Assembly: GCA_023213395.1 (NCBI GenBank)
Contig: CM041465.1
Location: 117,497,741 to 117,561,740, forward strand
Reading direction: 5' to 3'
DNA from: Cycas panzhihuaensis
Lineage: Eukaryota > Cycadophyta
DNA: 64,000 bases
Part shown: in pieces, positions 12,186-24,488 of the stretch
How positions within the stretch are numbered: position 1 is the first letter of the stretch
Layout of the letters: the number at the start of each line of letters is the position of its first letter
Made by a program: the position numbers and the translations under genes
The notes under the pieces: generated by a model
What the model was told of the DNA's origin: nothing
Seen by the model: only the letters and a program-made list of their open reading frames with translations
Database searches by the model: none

Positions 12186-13060
12186 ATGACCTCAATTTTT
12201 TCTCTTAGTGACTCTGATGAACCTACTAGACAAAATTATAATACCTAGAAGTTAAAAATATATGGTCTTTAAATGGCTAAAAGTGAATGGAATATTGTCA
12301 CTTAAAAGGAAATAAAACCAACTAATATAGTAGATTTAATTAGTTGGGAGAAAAGGGATAGGATTTCACATGTTTCCATTATTATGTTTGTTAAAGATTC
12401 ATTATTAATTCACATTAGTAAAGCTAACACATCTATTGATGCCTAGAGAATTGTAGCCTCTCTCTATAGCTAGAAGAATTAAATTCATGTAATATCTCTT
12501 AGAGAATAATTATATAAACTCAGGTTAAAGGAAGGAGAACCTATCTCTATTTTTATTAGTAAAATAGTAGAAGTTAAGGACAATTTAGCCTTTATAGGAG
12601 AAGCAGTGTTTGATTCTAAAATTATCCATCTTACAGTTAATAAGCTTCCAAAATCCTATGATACTATGGTAAATACTCTTACCATTACATGACATGTCAC
12701 TAATATGTCTTTTAAAATTTTAATAAGAAATCTATTATAATAGGAATAGAGAATTTTAAAAAATAAGGAGAAAGCTAAAATTAAAGAAGCCTTCATTTCA
12801 AAGGTAAGAATAGATGGTATAGGTTGTTCGATAAGCATTCTAAGAGAAGTAGGCAAATTTACTAAAGGAAGGACATCAAAAGGATGAGGTATGACTATAT
12901 GGTCATCAAAAGGATAAGGTAGGACTATATAACTAAATTCCAAACCCTATTATCATTATGACAGACATGGGCATTTCTCCAATGATTATAGATTCTATAA
13001 TTTACTAACTTGTTATCATTATGGATGAATAAGACATCTTACTAACTAGTGTCCTTAAAG
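12186..13060 (+). pseudogene. Gag of copia B
   Basis: Starts with MTSIFSLSDSDEPTRQNYNT. Downstream, stop-broken frames show Gag helices (YKLRLKEGEPISIFISKI, FDSKIIHLTVNKLPKSYDTM) typical of copia Gag (family: LxxLPxxYxxxV). The zinc knuckle survives as YYHYDRHGHFSNDY near 12945-12985: the CX2CX4HX4C spacing is kept but three Cys have become Tyr, one G-to-A change each. That pattern fits cytosine deamination. The protein would form the element's particle. Confidence 0.7.
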
Positions 13061-13179
13061 GCATATACAAACTCAAAGAGGGAAAAGAGTTGAAGGAAAT
13101 TACAATAATGAATAGGCTAGAGAAGATGAAAATAAAACCACCTTTATCATAGGCTTAGCCACACTTAATCATAGTAATA

Positions 13180-13640
13180 AAGACTAGTATATAGATTATG
13201 TAGCATCTAATCACATGCAAAGGAGAGAAGACTAATTTAAGACACTTCAATCATATCTTTGTAATAAAATAATTAAACTTGATGATAGATTTCTTTTGCA
13301 TATAAAAGTAAAGGGAATAATTATTATCTTAATTAATGACAAAGTTAAAAAAATTGGTGATGTGCTATATATTTCAGGATTAAAGAAAAATCTCTTATTC
13401 ATATCTCAATTAAGAGAAAAGAGGTTTTGTGTTGTGTTTGATAAAGATAGAAGATATTACATATGTTATATGAAGCAAAATGATGCTATAATAATAGAAG
13501 GAATAAAGTATAAAAACCTTTATAAGTTAGTCTTTACTCCTATCCTACCTATTGCTATAAAATCTTTTTTTGTTAATAACACTATTAATGAAATGTGGCA
13601 TTCAAAATATTGGCATATTCCAAATAGGTGATTAGAATGG
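13180..13640 (+). pseudogene. Copia B protease and pre-integrase region
   Basis: YIDYVASNHM near 13187-13216 stands where copia elements have the aspartic protease motif WxxDSGAxxHM; the catalytic DSGA has become DYVA. The open frame 13296-13631 follows with IGDVLYISGLKKNLLFISQL (family: VxDVLYVPxLKxNLLSVxQL) and ends with MWHSKYWHIPNR, the GAG-pre-integrase signature (LWHxRLGHxNxR). The protease would cleave the polyprotein. Confident family assignment, dead active site. Confidence 0.8.
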
Positions 13641-13689
13641 TTTAAAAAATTAAATATAGTAGATGTTATTCATAATATGTCATTTAATC

Positions 13690-14555
13690 CATTAGTATAC
13701 AAAAATTTCATAATTAGGAAATAGCATTGAATCCCATTTTAAGAAAGTACATGGAGAGCACAAAAGAACTTAGAGTTAATTCATACAGATTTATGTGGTC
13801 TAATCATACCAAATTCAATTAATGGTACAAGGTACTTTCTTATATTTATTGATGAATTTTCTAGGAAATCTTGGGTATATTTTATCTTTAGTAAATTAGA
13901 GGTCTTAGATCATTTTAAAGAATTCAAAGCTCAGGTGGAGTTAGAAAGTGAATACATAATTAAAATTCTCCAGTCAAATGAATCAGGAGAATATATTTCA
14001 AATAGTTTCCATCTTTTTTAAAAATTAAATGGAATACAATGGAAAGTCACTACTCCTTATACACCTTAGTTAAATGTAGTAGCTAAATGAATGAATAAAA
14101 TAATAATAGAGATGACTTGATATATGATAAACAAAAAAGTAGTGATAAAAGTCTATAGGGTTGAAGTAGTTAATATAATAGTATATCTTATCAATAGGAG
14201 TCCTACTCAAATCTTTGATAAATTCACTCATGAAGAAGCCTAGATGGGAAGAAATTTAGATATAAATCATCTAAAATTATTTAGAAGTAAAGCTTATGTT
14301 CATATTCTTGACAAAAAAAGAATTAAGCTAGATGACAAAAGCATAGAATGCATTATGATTAGTTACAACAATAAATCTTAAACATATAAATATATAAACC
14401 CAAAAATAAATAGGGTTTATATTAGTAGAAATACTTATTTTGATAAAAATTTATTCAAAGAAGATTAGGAAGGAAAAATTATTCAAAGACAAATTAAAGA
14501 AAATACAAAAAAAACTCACTTTATATAGGAAATATCTGAAGTGACTAGTATAGAA
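13690..14555 (+). pseudogene. Copia B integrase
   Basis: LELIHTDLCGLIIPNSINGT carries the first catalytic Asp. FLIFIDEFSRKSWVYFI continues the rve core. ILQSNESGEYISNSF stands in place of (L)RSDxGGEYxSxxF, so the second Asp is Asn. TTPYTP-LNVVAK-MNKIIIEM is the PQQNGVAExxNRxxxEx region with Gln and Glu lost, two of them to stops. The C-terminal part (NHLKLFRSKAYVHILDKKRI, IMISYNNKS-TYKYINPKI) matches the copia stretch after the core. The insertion at 14561 separates it from its RT. Confidence 0.85.
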
Positions 14556-14560
14556 GGAGA

Positions 14561-14970
14561 TGTTAAAAATTAGGATTCAGAGTGACCTCTATAATCATCA
14601 TGTTAGAAAGATAATAATATTAAAGTAAAATATATAATAAGTTTGAGGTGATTAATAATATAATAATAAAGAAACAAATAAAAAATGAAGTATATATAGA
14701 TATATAATGCAACAAAACTTGTGGAAAAATAATCACATTTCAAATTATTACATTAGTATAAATACATACTTGTAATACATGTCATCTCATACTTGTCCAA
14801 TCATATATAAGAGCCCATATTTCTTCTAATAAGATAATTACATGAATTGATATAGGACCTCATGCATACATCTGAGTATCCCAATATAATATTATGATAA
14901 GAGTTAAGGAAAGATAAGGGGGGCACTTAACATTAATACATCAACCTATATTAAACATTATGTTTTAACA
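14561..14970 (-). repeat. 3' LTR of the nested element
   Basis: 410 bp, starting TGTTAAAAAT and ending TTTTAACA in plus orientation, and aligning over its full length with 17214-17623. A purine tract on the minus strand (14971-14979 read in reverse) marks it as the 3' LTR. Confidence 0.85.
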
Positions 14971-17213
14971 CCCTCCTATAATGTTTAATGTCACATCTAT
15001 AACATTATGTAGAAATCATCTATCTTCTTCAAATTTATTAGATCTAATAAAGATTATCTCCATATTGTACTAGTTATATATGTAAGCTACAAATTAAATA
15101 TACTAAACTCCATATTAAGAAAAGTTCATCTATCAAAATGTAGGGGTAACTAGTCACTATAACTGCCAGTTGGATGGGAAGCTCCTTTAGGTATAAGGTT
15201 CAATCAACATAAAATAATTTTATTTCAAGACCATATCTACTAGTAAAATGAGTTGAGTGTTAGAGAAATTTCATTCTTATTTGAGGTATCTAATTTATGG
15301 TTCCTTTAATATATGAGAGTATACAAGTAGGGTTCATCTTGAAGTCTCCATCCTATGTGGTCTATTTAAGGATACAAATGAATATCACTTGAAGTTTAAA
15401 CTTTCTAAATTTATTGACAATCAAATATACTTTTATGAAGCATCTTCTACTAAAACATAATATAATTATAAGAAAGAAGATTATCAGATGTGATTAGCAA
15501 GAAAATCTCCCATAAGTGTTTAATAAAAAAGGGTTCTTAAGAGCCTCAAAAGGAATTAAACCAAGTCTTCATGTCTCTATTTTAGCATGGAAATAGGTTG
15601 CTGCAACATATTAATCAATTTCTCTCTAAAATTTGATTAGTATAAGGCTTCACACTATTTTAACTTAGTAATTTTTGCTTAATTTTGAACCAAACATACT
15701 TCTTCATGCATCCTAATGTAGAAATAACTTTACCATGTTGTTAGAAATACTAAAAAACTATAGAATATAAAAATAGACCTAGAAACTTTTTTGAAATGCA
15801 CTTCTTATGAAGTTTCAAACATTTACATGAACTTTGTTATTTAAAATATTAGGCTTCTAAATTTTGAACCATGCCTAAAGACTACTCATTTTGACTATCT
15901 TAAAATATTGAATCCAATATAACTAACAACACCTAATTCAGACATCCCTATGAAAAGTTATGATACAAAATATGCCAATATACCATGAAAAAACATGCGA
16001 TCCTTAAGAAATTACTTTTGGATTTTAAAAATTGTTAAATTCCATATAAAAATTTTATAAAATTAAAAAGATTATAATCCAATTAACTCCATTTTAGAGT
16101 CAACCCCATTCACTACTTAGCCCTTGATCATATGGGCTCTATATACAACCTCTTGATGATAAAGAAACCCTAGCCACATATTTTAAACTTTTTAAAAAAT
16201 AATTAATATTTTTAATGAAACTTGCAAATAATTTTATCAATATTGAGATTTTCAAATCTGTGCACCACTCCTATGGACTAATTTTATCTACATAATCCTC
16301 TACAACTAGGTATTAATCAATTTTATGTGCCGTATCTGTATAAGAATTTACGTGATATGGCTTGGGCAACTAGGTGATTAGACTAATTCATTCTTCTTGT
16401 CAAGTGATGATGAATTAGGGTAGCTATATGTAGTTGGTGTGGCCTCAATCCCTTGGTGGTAGTAGTGGTCATTTTGTGTTGAATAATGATATTATAGGTG
16501 AAGATGATGAAGACTTACCTGGCCATATTATCACTAATAGTCATGACCAGTCTCCTAAGGTCCATTGAAACTACAATCCTTAAAATAATTTTAGACTATA
16601 GAATCAATGAATCATCATGGAAGGTGGATTGGAGTGCATTTATGACAATTTAATATGTAGGAGTCATCTATTATATATTGTTACATGCAATACAATCATG
16701 GTATATGTTCTTGATCTTTCTTTATTTTGTACTCCATTACTACTATGTCGTTATGAGTGTGTAGAGGTATTGGTAGTTTCCAACTGGCTATAATTTTGAT
16801 TTCTCTGGGTAACAATGACTAACTAGTTATTCTTATGGGCATATACTCTAGAGGCTCAACATAAGATTACTTAAGGACATAAATAGTCTTTACATATATT
16901 GGTTATAGACTTCATGCATGGATCATCCTAAGAGTAGTTATGATTGTAGCGGGGGCATCTCTGTATTACCTTATAGGTTTAACTCCCCAAACAACTATTT
17001 ATATGGTACCTCAAGGTATAAGTTCTATAAGATTATGGCTATTCTTCATCAATACTTAGCTTTCATAGGTTATTGAATTGGATCATAAATAGGCTTAAAC
17101 AAAAGGATTATTAATAGGGGAAAAGGATTGGTCTAGACAGGCTACTTTAATTCACAAGATCTTCACCTCACCATGGTTTAGTAGGCATGAATTTAATATT
17201 TGCTTTAATACAA
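14971..17213 (-). other. Inside of the nested element, no coding signal
   Basis: About 2.2 kb of AT-rich sequence without a long frame or a domain that I recognise on either strand. It fits a LARD-type cargo-less inside. Confidence 0.5.
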
Positions 17214-17623
17214 TGTTAAAAAATAGGATTCAATGTAACCTTTATAATCATTATGTTATAAAGATAATAATATTAAAGTAAAACATATAACAAGCTTGAC
17301 GTGATTAATAATATAACAACAAAGAAACAAATAAAAAATGAAGTATATACAAATATATAATACAATAAAACTTATGGAAAATTGATCATCTTTTAGATTA
17401 TTTCATTAGTATGAATACATACCTATAGTACATGTTACCTCATACTTGTCCAATCATTTGTAAGAACCCATATGTCCTCCAATAAGATAATTACATAAAT
17501 TGGTGTACAACCTCATATACACATCTTAATATCCCAATATAATATTCCTATGAGAATTAAGGAAAGATAAGGGGGATACTTAACATTAATATGTCAACCC
17601 ATACTAAATATTATATTTTAATA
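17214..17623 (-). repeat. 5' LTR of the nested element
   Basis: 410 bp, the same length as its partner with scattered substitutions. The final CA has become TA. The primer-site-like sequence lies on its inner side at 17202-17213. Confidence 0.85.
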
Positions 17624-17884
17624 GGAGATACCTTAGAAAGTGAGGTCAACAGAGAAAATGAACAAGATGTTTTTGAAGAAGAGTAGGGTCCATTCAAGAT
17701 AGAATATAATCCATAAGAAGAAAGAGTTGGTAATAATAAAATAAAATAATTACCAAAATGGTATATAAAGATAGTTGAAGAATCAAAAGGTAATGTCTTT
17801 AAATATAGAACTCAATCTTAAAAACATCAAAGTTTAATATGTCCTATTGAACCATAAAGCTATACAGACGCATGTGTTCATCCA

Positions 17885-18520
17885 TAATGGAAATAATCCA
17901 TGGATGCAAAGATCAATATTATAAAAAAAATTGGACTTGTGAATTAGTCATTACACCTAATAATAAACCCATTGTTTGATGTAAATAGGTATACAAAGTT
18001 AAAGAAAATTTTGATGGTACTATTAAAAAAAATAAGACTAGGTTTATAGCAAAAGGGTACACTCATACCACAAGAATATACTATGAAGAAATCTTCTCTC
18101 TAGTAGCAAAATTAAAAACTATAAGAATAGTTATTACCATAGTAGCATAATTTAGATGGAACATCATATAACTTGATGTAAATTATGCCTCTCTAGATGG
18201 AGATCTAAATGAAGAATTCTATATGGAATAACCCTCTAGATACATAGAGAAAGATAAATAAAATCTTATGTATACACTTAAAGAATTTTTGCATGGATTA
18301 AAATAGGCACCAAGAGCTTGGTATGTAAAATTGGATTAACATCTCAAATAAGAATGTTTCAGTAAGTGCAAATGTGATCATAGTCTCTATGTCAAAATAA
18401 ATAAAAGTGGTTTAATTATTATTATAGTGGTTATATAGATGATATGATAGTTATTAGAAATGATGATAGAATAAATTTTTAAGTAAAAATTTAGATGTAA
18501 AATACATTTGAAATGATAGA
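17885..18520 (+). pseudogene. Copia B reverse transcriptase
   Basis: Stop-broken frames give KNKTRFIAKGYTHTTRIYYE (family: KARLVAKGYxQxxGIDYxE), IIQLDVNYASLDGDLNEEFYM (family: LDVKxAFLxGxLxEEVYM) and LHGLK-APRAWYVKLD. The active site YIDDM at 18432-18443 is intact. The RT continues the polyprotein split by the insertion at 14561. The Gln of GLKQAPRAWY is a stop (CAG to TAG). Confidence 0.85.
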
Positions 18521-18589
18521 CATGAGACTATATCATTACTATTTCAATATTAAGGTAGATCAAAAAACATATTCTATATTTGTATCATT

Positions 18590-18990
18590 GATAAAATATA
18601 TAAAAAATCTTATTAAAAAATTTAAAATAGAAGATTGCAATGCTTGTATAACCCCAATGGAAATAGTGTGTACCCTAATTACAGATAAAGGTAAATAAAA
18701 TACTGATAAAACTTCATATAAACAACTAGTAGATAGCCTCATTTATCTTATAGCCACCATGCCTTGCATTTTGTACTCAGTTGGAATAATCTCTAGGTAT
18801 AAGCATTCTGTAAAACTTTCTCATTAGAATGTTGTCAAAAGAATTTTGAGGTATATCAAAGGAACTTTAATAATGGGATTTAGTTACACTAAGGCATTAA
18901 ACTTTAAGCTAATAAGATATAGCAATTCAAACTATGTTGATTATCTTATTTTGAGATTGAACTCTCCTTAATATATATCATATGAAAGTG
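18590..18990 (+). pseudogene. Copia B RNase H region, 3'-truncated
   Basis: Frames show FKIEDCNACITPMEI (family: FxMxDCKPVxTPM), then YKQLVDSLIYLIATMPCILY (family: YRxLVGSLxYLxxTRPDIxY), VVKRILRYIKGTL and the tail SNSNYVDYLI. The match stops before the GYSDADWAGxxxDRRSTSGY part is complete. The RNase H would remove RNA from the hybrid. The loss of the last third and of the 3' LTR suggests deletion, or replacement by the sequence at 19000. Confidence 0.8.
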
Positions 18991-18999
18991 TAAAAAATA

Positions 19000-21690
19000 G
19001 AAATATAAATGCCAACGTAAAGATGTCTTTGAAATCTGTATGCAATAAACTTTTGATAGCACTACCTCATCCTTTAAATAAATGCAAATCTAAGGAGATA
19101 AGTAAATGTTGTGGTGACCCCTAGGAATGTATATGATGAAATCAAAGATGAAAGTGTCAAATCATATGATTATATCGTGAAATTGGATGATGTATAATAC
19201 TATGATAAAATTAGAGTGTTAAATTAAAAATATAAACTTAATGCCAAATTGATAATGTGAAACTTAATATGAAAGACATAATTCTAATAATAAATGAGTC
19301 TAGCCCAGAAATATAGTAGATGTTTCACCAAAACCTAGACTCTTAGTTTGTATTTGACTTGCATTGATAAATTATAATATGTTATATATGGTTTTATAGA
19401 AGATAACTCATGGATGTTATTGGTATTTGATGGATTAGGCCATGTTTTGTTGAAGTGATGCATGAATTTTAATTAATGAAATGTGATGAATGTTGGTGTG
19501 ACTTGTACTTTTACTACTATCCACTGATAATGTAAACTATGGCTTTAGAGTTTCCTTTTATGATCAACTCAACCTTATTTTTCTTTTAAAGTTTGGTCTT
19601 TTCATCTTATTTTCAAGATTTCACCCATGATTTTGTTGTTTATCATCTTTTTGGACTTGTACTTAATGCATTTCACCTAATTGTAGGTTCATTTACTCCT
19701 TAATAAAGTCATTTTTATGATTAAATCTTTATTAAATATCAATTTTTACCATTTTTGGACCAAAATTTCACTCCATTATTATCTCATTTTTTGCGATGCC
19801 AAAAATACAACCAGTCGTGATTTTAGGATAAAATCATATTTTTAGTAGGTCAAAAATGTGATCAATCGTGTTTTTCACTATCATGCAATGAAAATTTGGG
19901 CTGTGCACCAAAATTTTGCATGCCACCACCCAAATTTAGTGGGATTTAATTTCTTCAATACCCAAAAGTATTCTTGAGACATTATTGATTGAAAAGAGAA
20001 GAGTTAGAAGTGATTTCTCTCTAGTTTTGTGAAGATTTTTGAAGTTTTTAGAGATCTTTTAAGGATTACTATTACGAGTTTGAAGACTTAATTTCTTGAA
20101 GATTATTTGGTGAAATCTTGAAGAAGCTTTATTATTGTGTTTCTATTCTTCAATTATTGATGGTCTAAGCTTCTATTTTCTTGGATCTTCATCAATTTTA
20201 TGCTTCAAACTTCTTCTAATTTGGTAAGACATTTCCTATTGAATTTCAAGCATGTTTCATGGTGTTTTGAAGGTAGTTCTAATTTAGAAACTTTTCTTTC
20301 ACTGGTTGACTATTATAGTACTCTCATCTTGGTTTTTGATACTAAAATATACACTAAAAGGTCATCCCTTGATGGGGTTCCTTAAGGGTAAACTAGGATA
20401 GAGCATGGCCATCTCTCCACCATAAATCTAGTTATTCCTTCCCACTCTATTATAGTAGTTTGTGCTTGAGTTGGATTACTATTCCTTTTTTGTATTCTTT
20501 AGCTCTAGTTTGGCCTCTTTGGATTGTTGTTCTTCCTTCTTTAATCTTGCTTTGAAGGAAAGTTTGTGGAAAAGTTGGTTAATTAAAAAGAAAATTGTCA
20601 TTCTAAGGCATTCTTCATAATAGGAAGGAAATTCTTACATGTTTTCTATGATTACATGCACTTTCATTTTCAAGATAGCTTCATTTCCTTGAGAATAAAA
20701 AGTTGAGAATGTTGTTTGGTTAAAAGTTTTCTAATTTTTAGGTTTGCATTGCGTTCAAGGATCCTTTTGGAGCTCTCACTACTCCGATTATGATAGAACC
20801 TTTGGGGACTAGTCTTATATGGATGATTATTGTTCAGATTTGTGATATACTTATCATCTCATAGGTTTAAAAATTATCAAAAAACAATAGTAGTTTCTTT
20901 TAAGAATCTTTCTTTTTTGTGTATTATTTATCACTTTTTAAAGAGAATTAGTCGCATGCATCAAGGTTGAAGCATATTAACTAGGTTTGCATATTAATTA
21001 ATCTCTTTTGAGGTGAAACATGTAGATTGCATATAGGAAAGCTCTTTTTATTATTGCATGTGCATATTTTATTTAAGAAACACAAAAAAGAACAAGAAGA
21101 AAAAACTAGCATGCATTGTTTCTTTTTTGTTTATTTTTTATTTTAAAAATAAGAAAAGGTTTATATGAATTTGATCTTGCAGTTTCTTTGGTTATATTGT
21201 CTTGCTCTCTTGGCTTCATATCTTTGCAATCATATAAAATATCTAGAAAGGATAAAAGACAACAAAAGGAAAAATAAGCAAAGTGAATAATACTAGCTTA
21301 CCCTCTCTTACATCTCAATAAAACTCAAAAGGTTGAAATGATCACATAGGAGGAATCCCTAGGAAGGACGTTAAGGATATTATAAGTGTAGTTTCAAACT
21401 TAGAACTCCTTCATCAAGTCATATAGGTTAGTAGGTTCTGTCACCCCATTTCATATCCACACCTTTTGTCGTATCCACTCACACTTAGGTAGATGACACT
21501 ACTAGGAAAAGACTCCTTCTTAGGAGTTGGGCAAAGATAGTCCTTTAGGTCTTCTTAGCTTTGTGTTTCCCAATTTTAATTGTAAAAAGGAATCAAGAGA
21601 TATTAAGTTTAGGTCCCCCTAGGCCCCAACCATCTTTTTGGTGACCTTATTAAGGATTTAACCTAAGAACCTCCTAGAACACCACCATCT
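19000..21690 (+). repeat. Probable 5' LTR and leader of T0
   Basis: The sequence before the primer site has the look of a gypsy LTR. A stretch at about 19980-20200 rich in GAAGATTTTTGAAG-type motifs resembles the transcribed R/U5 part of Tat/Athila LTRs. A candidate splice donor (TTTGGTAAGAC, near 20219) and acceptor (CTAATTTTTAGG, near 20730-20741) suggest a leader intron. The start could not be placed because no 3' LTR copy was recognised. The frame at 20200-20385 is probably not a gene. Confidence 0.45.
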
Positions 21691-21693
21691 TTT

Positions 21694-21714
21694 TGGCGAC
21701 CGTACCAGGGAACC
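21694..21714 (+). promoter_or_regulatory. Primer binding site of T0, with a duplicate upstream
   Basis: TGGCGACCGTACC begins a site of the same class as that of T1 (TGGCGACCATACTGGGGACC). The preceding CCACCATCTTTT and the start of the site recur about 57 bp upstream as CAACCATCTTTT followed by TGGTGACC (21637), so the LTR-edge/primer segment is duplicated in tandem. Which tRNA primes it cannot be decided here; Tat-type elements are known to use tRNAs other than initiator-Met. Confidence 0.65.
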
Positions 21715-21867
21715 ACTATTTATCATTAAGTAAAGCTATGGAAACAATAACATCTATACTTAAGTACTCGTTGAGGCTTCAAGGCCTTCTGCCTGATTCC
21801 CAAGCATCCCCATCACACTTTGGTTAGGACATTTCATCACCTTATGTTAAATCTTCAAAATTTCAAG

Positions 21868-24000
21868 CACATTACGTATGTGTTTATCCTCCCAAAGATT
21901 CAACTCAATTATATAACATATTGGTACAGAAGGGACATCAAGAACTTTCTCAATATCCTAGTAATCCTTCTTTTATAGATCTTTCTTTTGCACCAGAAGA
22001 ACTACCTTTAGGTCAGTTACTTCCATCTTTCCCTGAGATGATCCTTACTAGGATCCCTACCCCACTATACATGCCTGGTTACCATAATTTACTTCATCTG
22101 GAGACTCATACCATATTATCTTTATTGCATCATACTTAAATTGATCCCTTAGGTGAAGACTATAAATTGATTAAGGTATATCCTCCCCATGAAACCATGT
22201 GGTCTCTTCATCCTTCTCATCCTCCTTCACCAAGACTTGTGTCACGATCTCATTCTCTACCCTTGGAGGAAGTTAACAATCACAAATCAACCCATTCACA
22301 ACCTCATTAATCTTCTCCTAGGCAGCAAGTTTAGATTTATTCTTCCCATTCCATACCTCCTATTTATGGAGGTAATACCACCATTGTTGCTCATGACATT
22401 CCTAGCACCATGCACATACCTACTTCTAGCCAAGTGGTTATGGCCTCACATAGTTTATGACTAATTCATTCTTACTCCACTAGGATTGCCTCTTCACATC
22501 CTATTTCTTCTATTGCTTAATGACCCCCTCATGCATCCCATACCATTTGGTCTTATGGCATTAGACCTCACCCACCATCACCTAGTACTTAATGTGATTT
22601 CCTTGTCATAGCATGTTTCTCACACTTATTCAATACATCCACATGCTTCAGTAGGACAATCACAACTTTTGAGGATTTCTAATCTTACTTCCTCTTCATA
22701 TATTCTTAGACCTACTCCATAATCCAATCCCTTTTATACTTTCAACTCAAGTTTTCCTCAACACATCGTATCTTAAACTAATTATGTGGTTAACCCCATA
22801 GTATGGTTTATTCCCCCCTCTACTCTTCTACCTCATGATGTTTCACAACAACTACTATAATCTCAATAACCTATTCATTCATCTATTACTCATATAGCAC
22901 CCTTACCTTAACATCCTACTATGTTGAGGTTAAGGAGGCCCTTATTAGATTATATGAGTCTCCCTTCATACATAAGGTATTGTTGTTACCAATACCTCCA
23001 TTCCTTCCTGAGTTGCCTAAATTTTCTGGTGACTCTTCTTAAGACCTCGCCTCCCATATATAGCCATTTGTGCTTGGTTGTATAGATTTTATGCCATATG
23101 TCTATGTTACGATGCATTTATTTTCTAAATCGCTCTAAGGCAATGCCTTGAAGTGGTTTTATCACCTCCCTTTAGCCTCCATTCTCTTGTTTCAGCAACT
23201 AGTTGACTCCTTTATCAACTATTTTGATATAGTCAGACCATTTGAGTCGGGTATTAAATCCTTGTTGGTAATTAAACAAAATGACGAGAAGAATTCAAGG
23301 GATTTTGTTAGGAGATTTCAAGACTAAGTGTACACTTACCATTCATATCTTGATCCTAGTTTATTGTTTAATCTATTTACAAATGCGTTGAGGCCCTATG
23401 TGTACTTAGAAGTTTTAAAACTTGGTCCTAAAACATACAAGGAAGTAGTTGATTGCTATTTGAATTTAGAAATGTTAGAAATATAAGAAAGTATTAAGAA
23501 AGTTGGGAAATCTATGCCTTCTAAACAACCACTTCATCCTATAAAGGCCACCCATCTTAAGCCTACATACAATCATCTTACCTCTTCAATTAGATCACTT
23601 GAGTGTGCTATCAATACTAAATCATGTGTTGATGGTCCATCTCTAGCTCAACACTTGTAAGAGACCAAAGTAATTCACCTTACTTAAGGGAGTAAGAAAC
23701 AAGGTCCTTCCCAACCTCCTCCTCTATCTAGAAAGATGAAACGATGATCTTATTATCAAACAAATGCCCATGATAGGAGAAAGTGCCAAACTATTAAAAA
23801 TATAGCTCATAATACAAACACTCAAGTGAACTATTCTTCTAAGTCACTATAAGATCAAATTATCCATAAGGAGAAGCAGATACAAGACAATAAAGATGAA
23901 CCTTCAAGCTCCAATTCATCAAAGAAGACTACCACTCCCATAAATATTCTAACAAAAAGAAACACCAATCAATCTCACCTACCTCCTACAGATGGGAATA
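21868..24000 (+). pseudogene. Gag of T0
   Basis: The N-terminal part (about 21868-22690) is rich in Pro, Ser, His and Leu, as in Tat Gag N-termini. The Gag core lies at about 23230-23500: QNDEKNSRDFVRRFQD, LLFNLFTNALRPYVYLEVLK and YKEVVDCYLNLEMLE correspond to the retrotransposon Gag capsid helices. The C-terminal part (to about 24000) is Lys/Ser/Gln-rich. No intact zinc knuckle was seen. Several stops stand at Gln positions. The protein would build the particle around the element RNA. Assignment by position and capsid-like helices. Confidence 0.7.
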
Positions 24001-24017
24001 CTAAGAGAACCATAAAC

Positions 24018-24488
24018 ATGGTGGAGACTTTAAAGAGTGCAGGTCTATCCAAATCATTTTATGATTTGATGGTGAAGAATCATGACTCTTTATATCTAGT
24101 GCCCCCATATCCCATTAGGTTTAGGTCCATTCCCTCTAGTTTAAAGGATGGATCTTTCTCTTTGGTAGAAGAATTAAAGACCATTTTAGTAGACATATCA
24201 ATTATCAATTTACTCAAGTATTACCCCAAGCAATGTTAACTATTATTTGATACATTAGGAGTCCCTATGGTAGCTTCTTCACCTAGTTCTATCCTTTCTT
24301 TTGACTTCACTACCTTGCCTAGTCATTTTTTCCATGCACCAAATGACATTCCTCCATTTTATATTGAGATCATTAAGGATGATATTAATACCAAGAGGGT
24401 TATCATTGATGATGGATCATCCATAAATATAATCCCTCTTTGTCTCATTAAAGATTTGGAGATCTCCATCTTTGATCCATACAAATAG
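24018..24488 (+). pseudogene. Aspartic protease of T0
   Basis: The open frames 24018-24239 and 24267-24488 are separated by a stop. The second contains KRVIIDDGSSINIIPLCLI, the retropepsin active site of Tat/gypsy elements (family: (V/I)DxGSSxNIL/P), followed by KDLEISIFDPYK. The catalytic Asp and Gly are kept. It would cleave the gag-pol polyprotein. Downstream the family flap region is worn. Confidence 0.8.

Larger units (their letters stand above)
14561..17623 (-). mobile_element. Nested non-autonomous LTR retrotransposon, minus strand
   Basis: Two 410-bp direct repeats flank 2243 bp. Each LTR reads TGTTAAAA...TTTTAACA (or a one-base variant), and the element is framed by the 5-bp duplication GGAGA (14556-14560 and 17624-17628). 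Next to the right LTR the minus strand shows TTGTATTAAAGC, a primer-site-like sequence (three differences from TGGTATCAGAGC). Next to the left LTR it shows the purine tract ATAGGAGGG. Both put the element on the minus strand. The inside has no recognisable gag or pol on either strand, so it is non-autonomous. Confidence 0.85.
11297..18990 (+). mobile_element. Copia retrotransposon, plus strand (copia B), interrupted and 3'-truncated
   Basis: A 204-bp 5' LTR, primer site, gag, protease, integrase, RT and RNase H can be followed on the plus strand. A second LTR element (14561-17623) is inserted in the integrase-RT linker. The RNase H stops at about 18990 without the usual end, and no 3' LTR was found. 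Reading frames are broken by many in-frame stops, mostly at Gln or Trp positions. Confidence 0.85.

Noticed and set aside
20200-20385. 61-codon plus-strand frame before the T0 primer site
   Set aside because: Lies in probable LTR/leader sequence beside a candidate splice donor; no homology seen.
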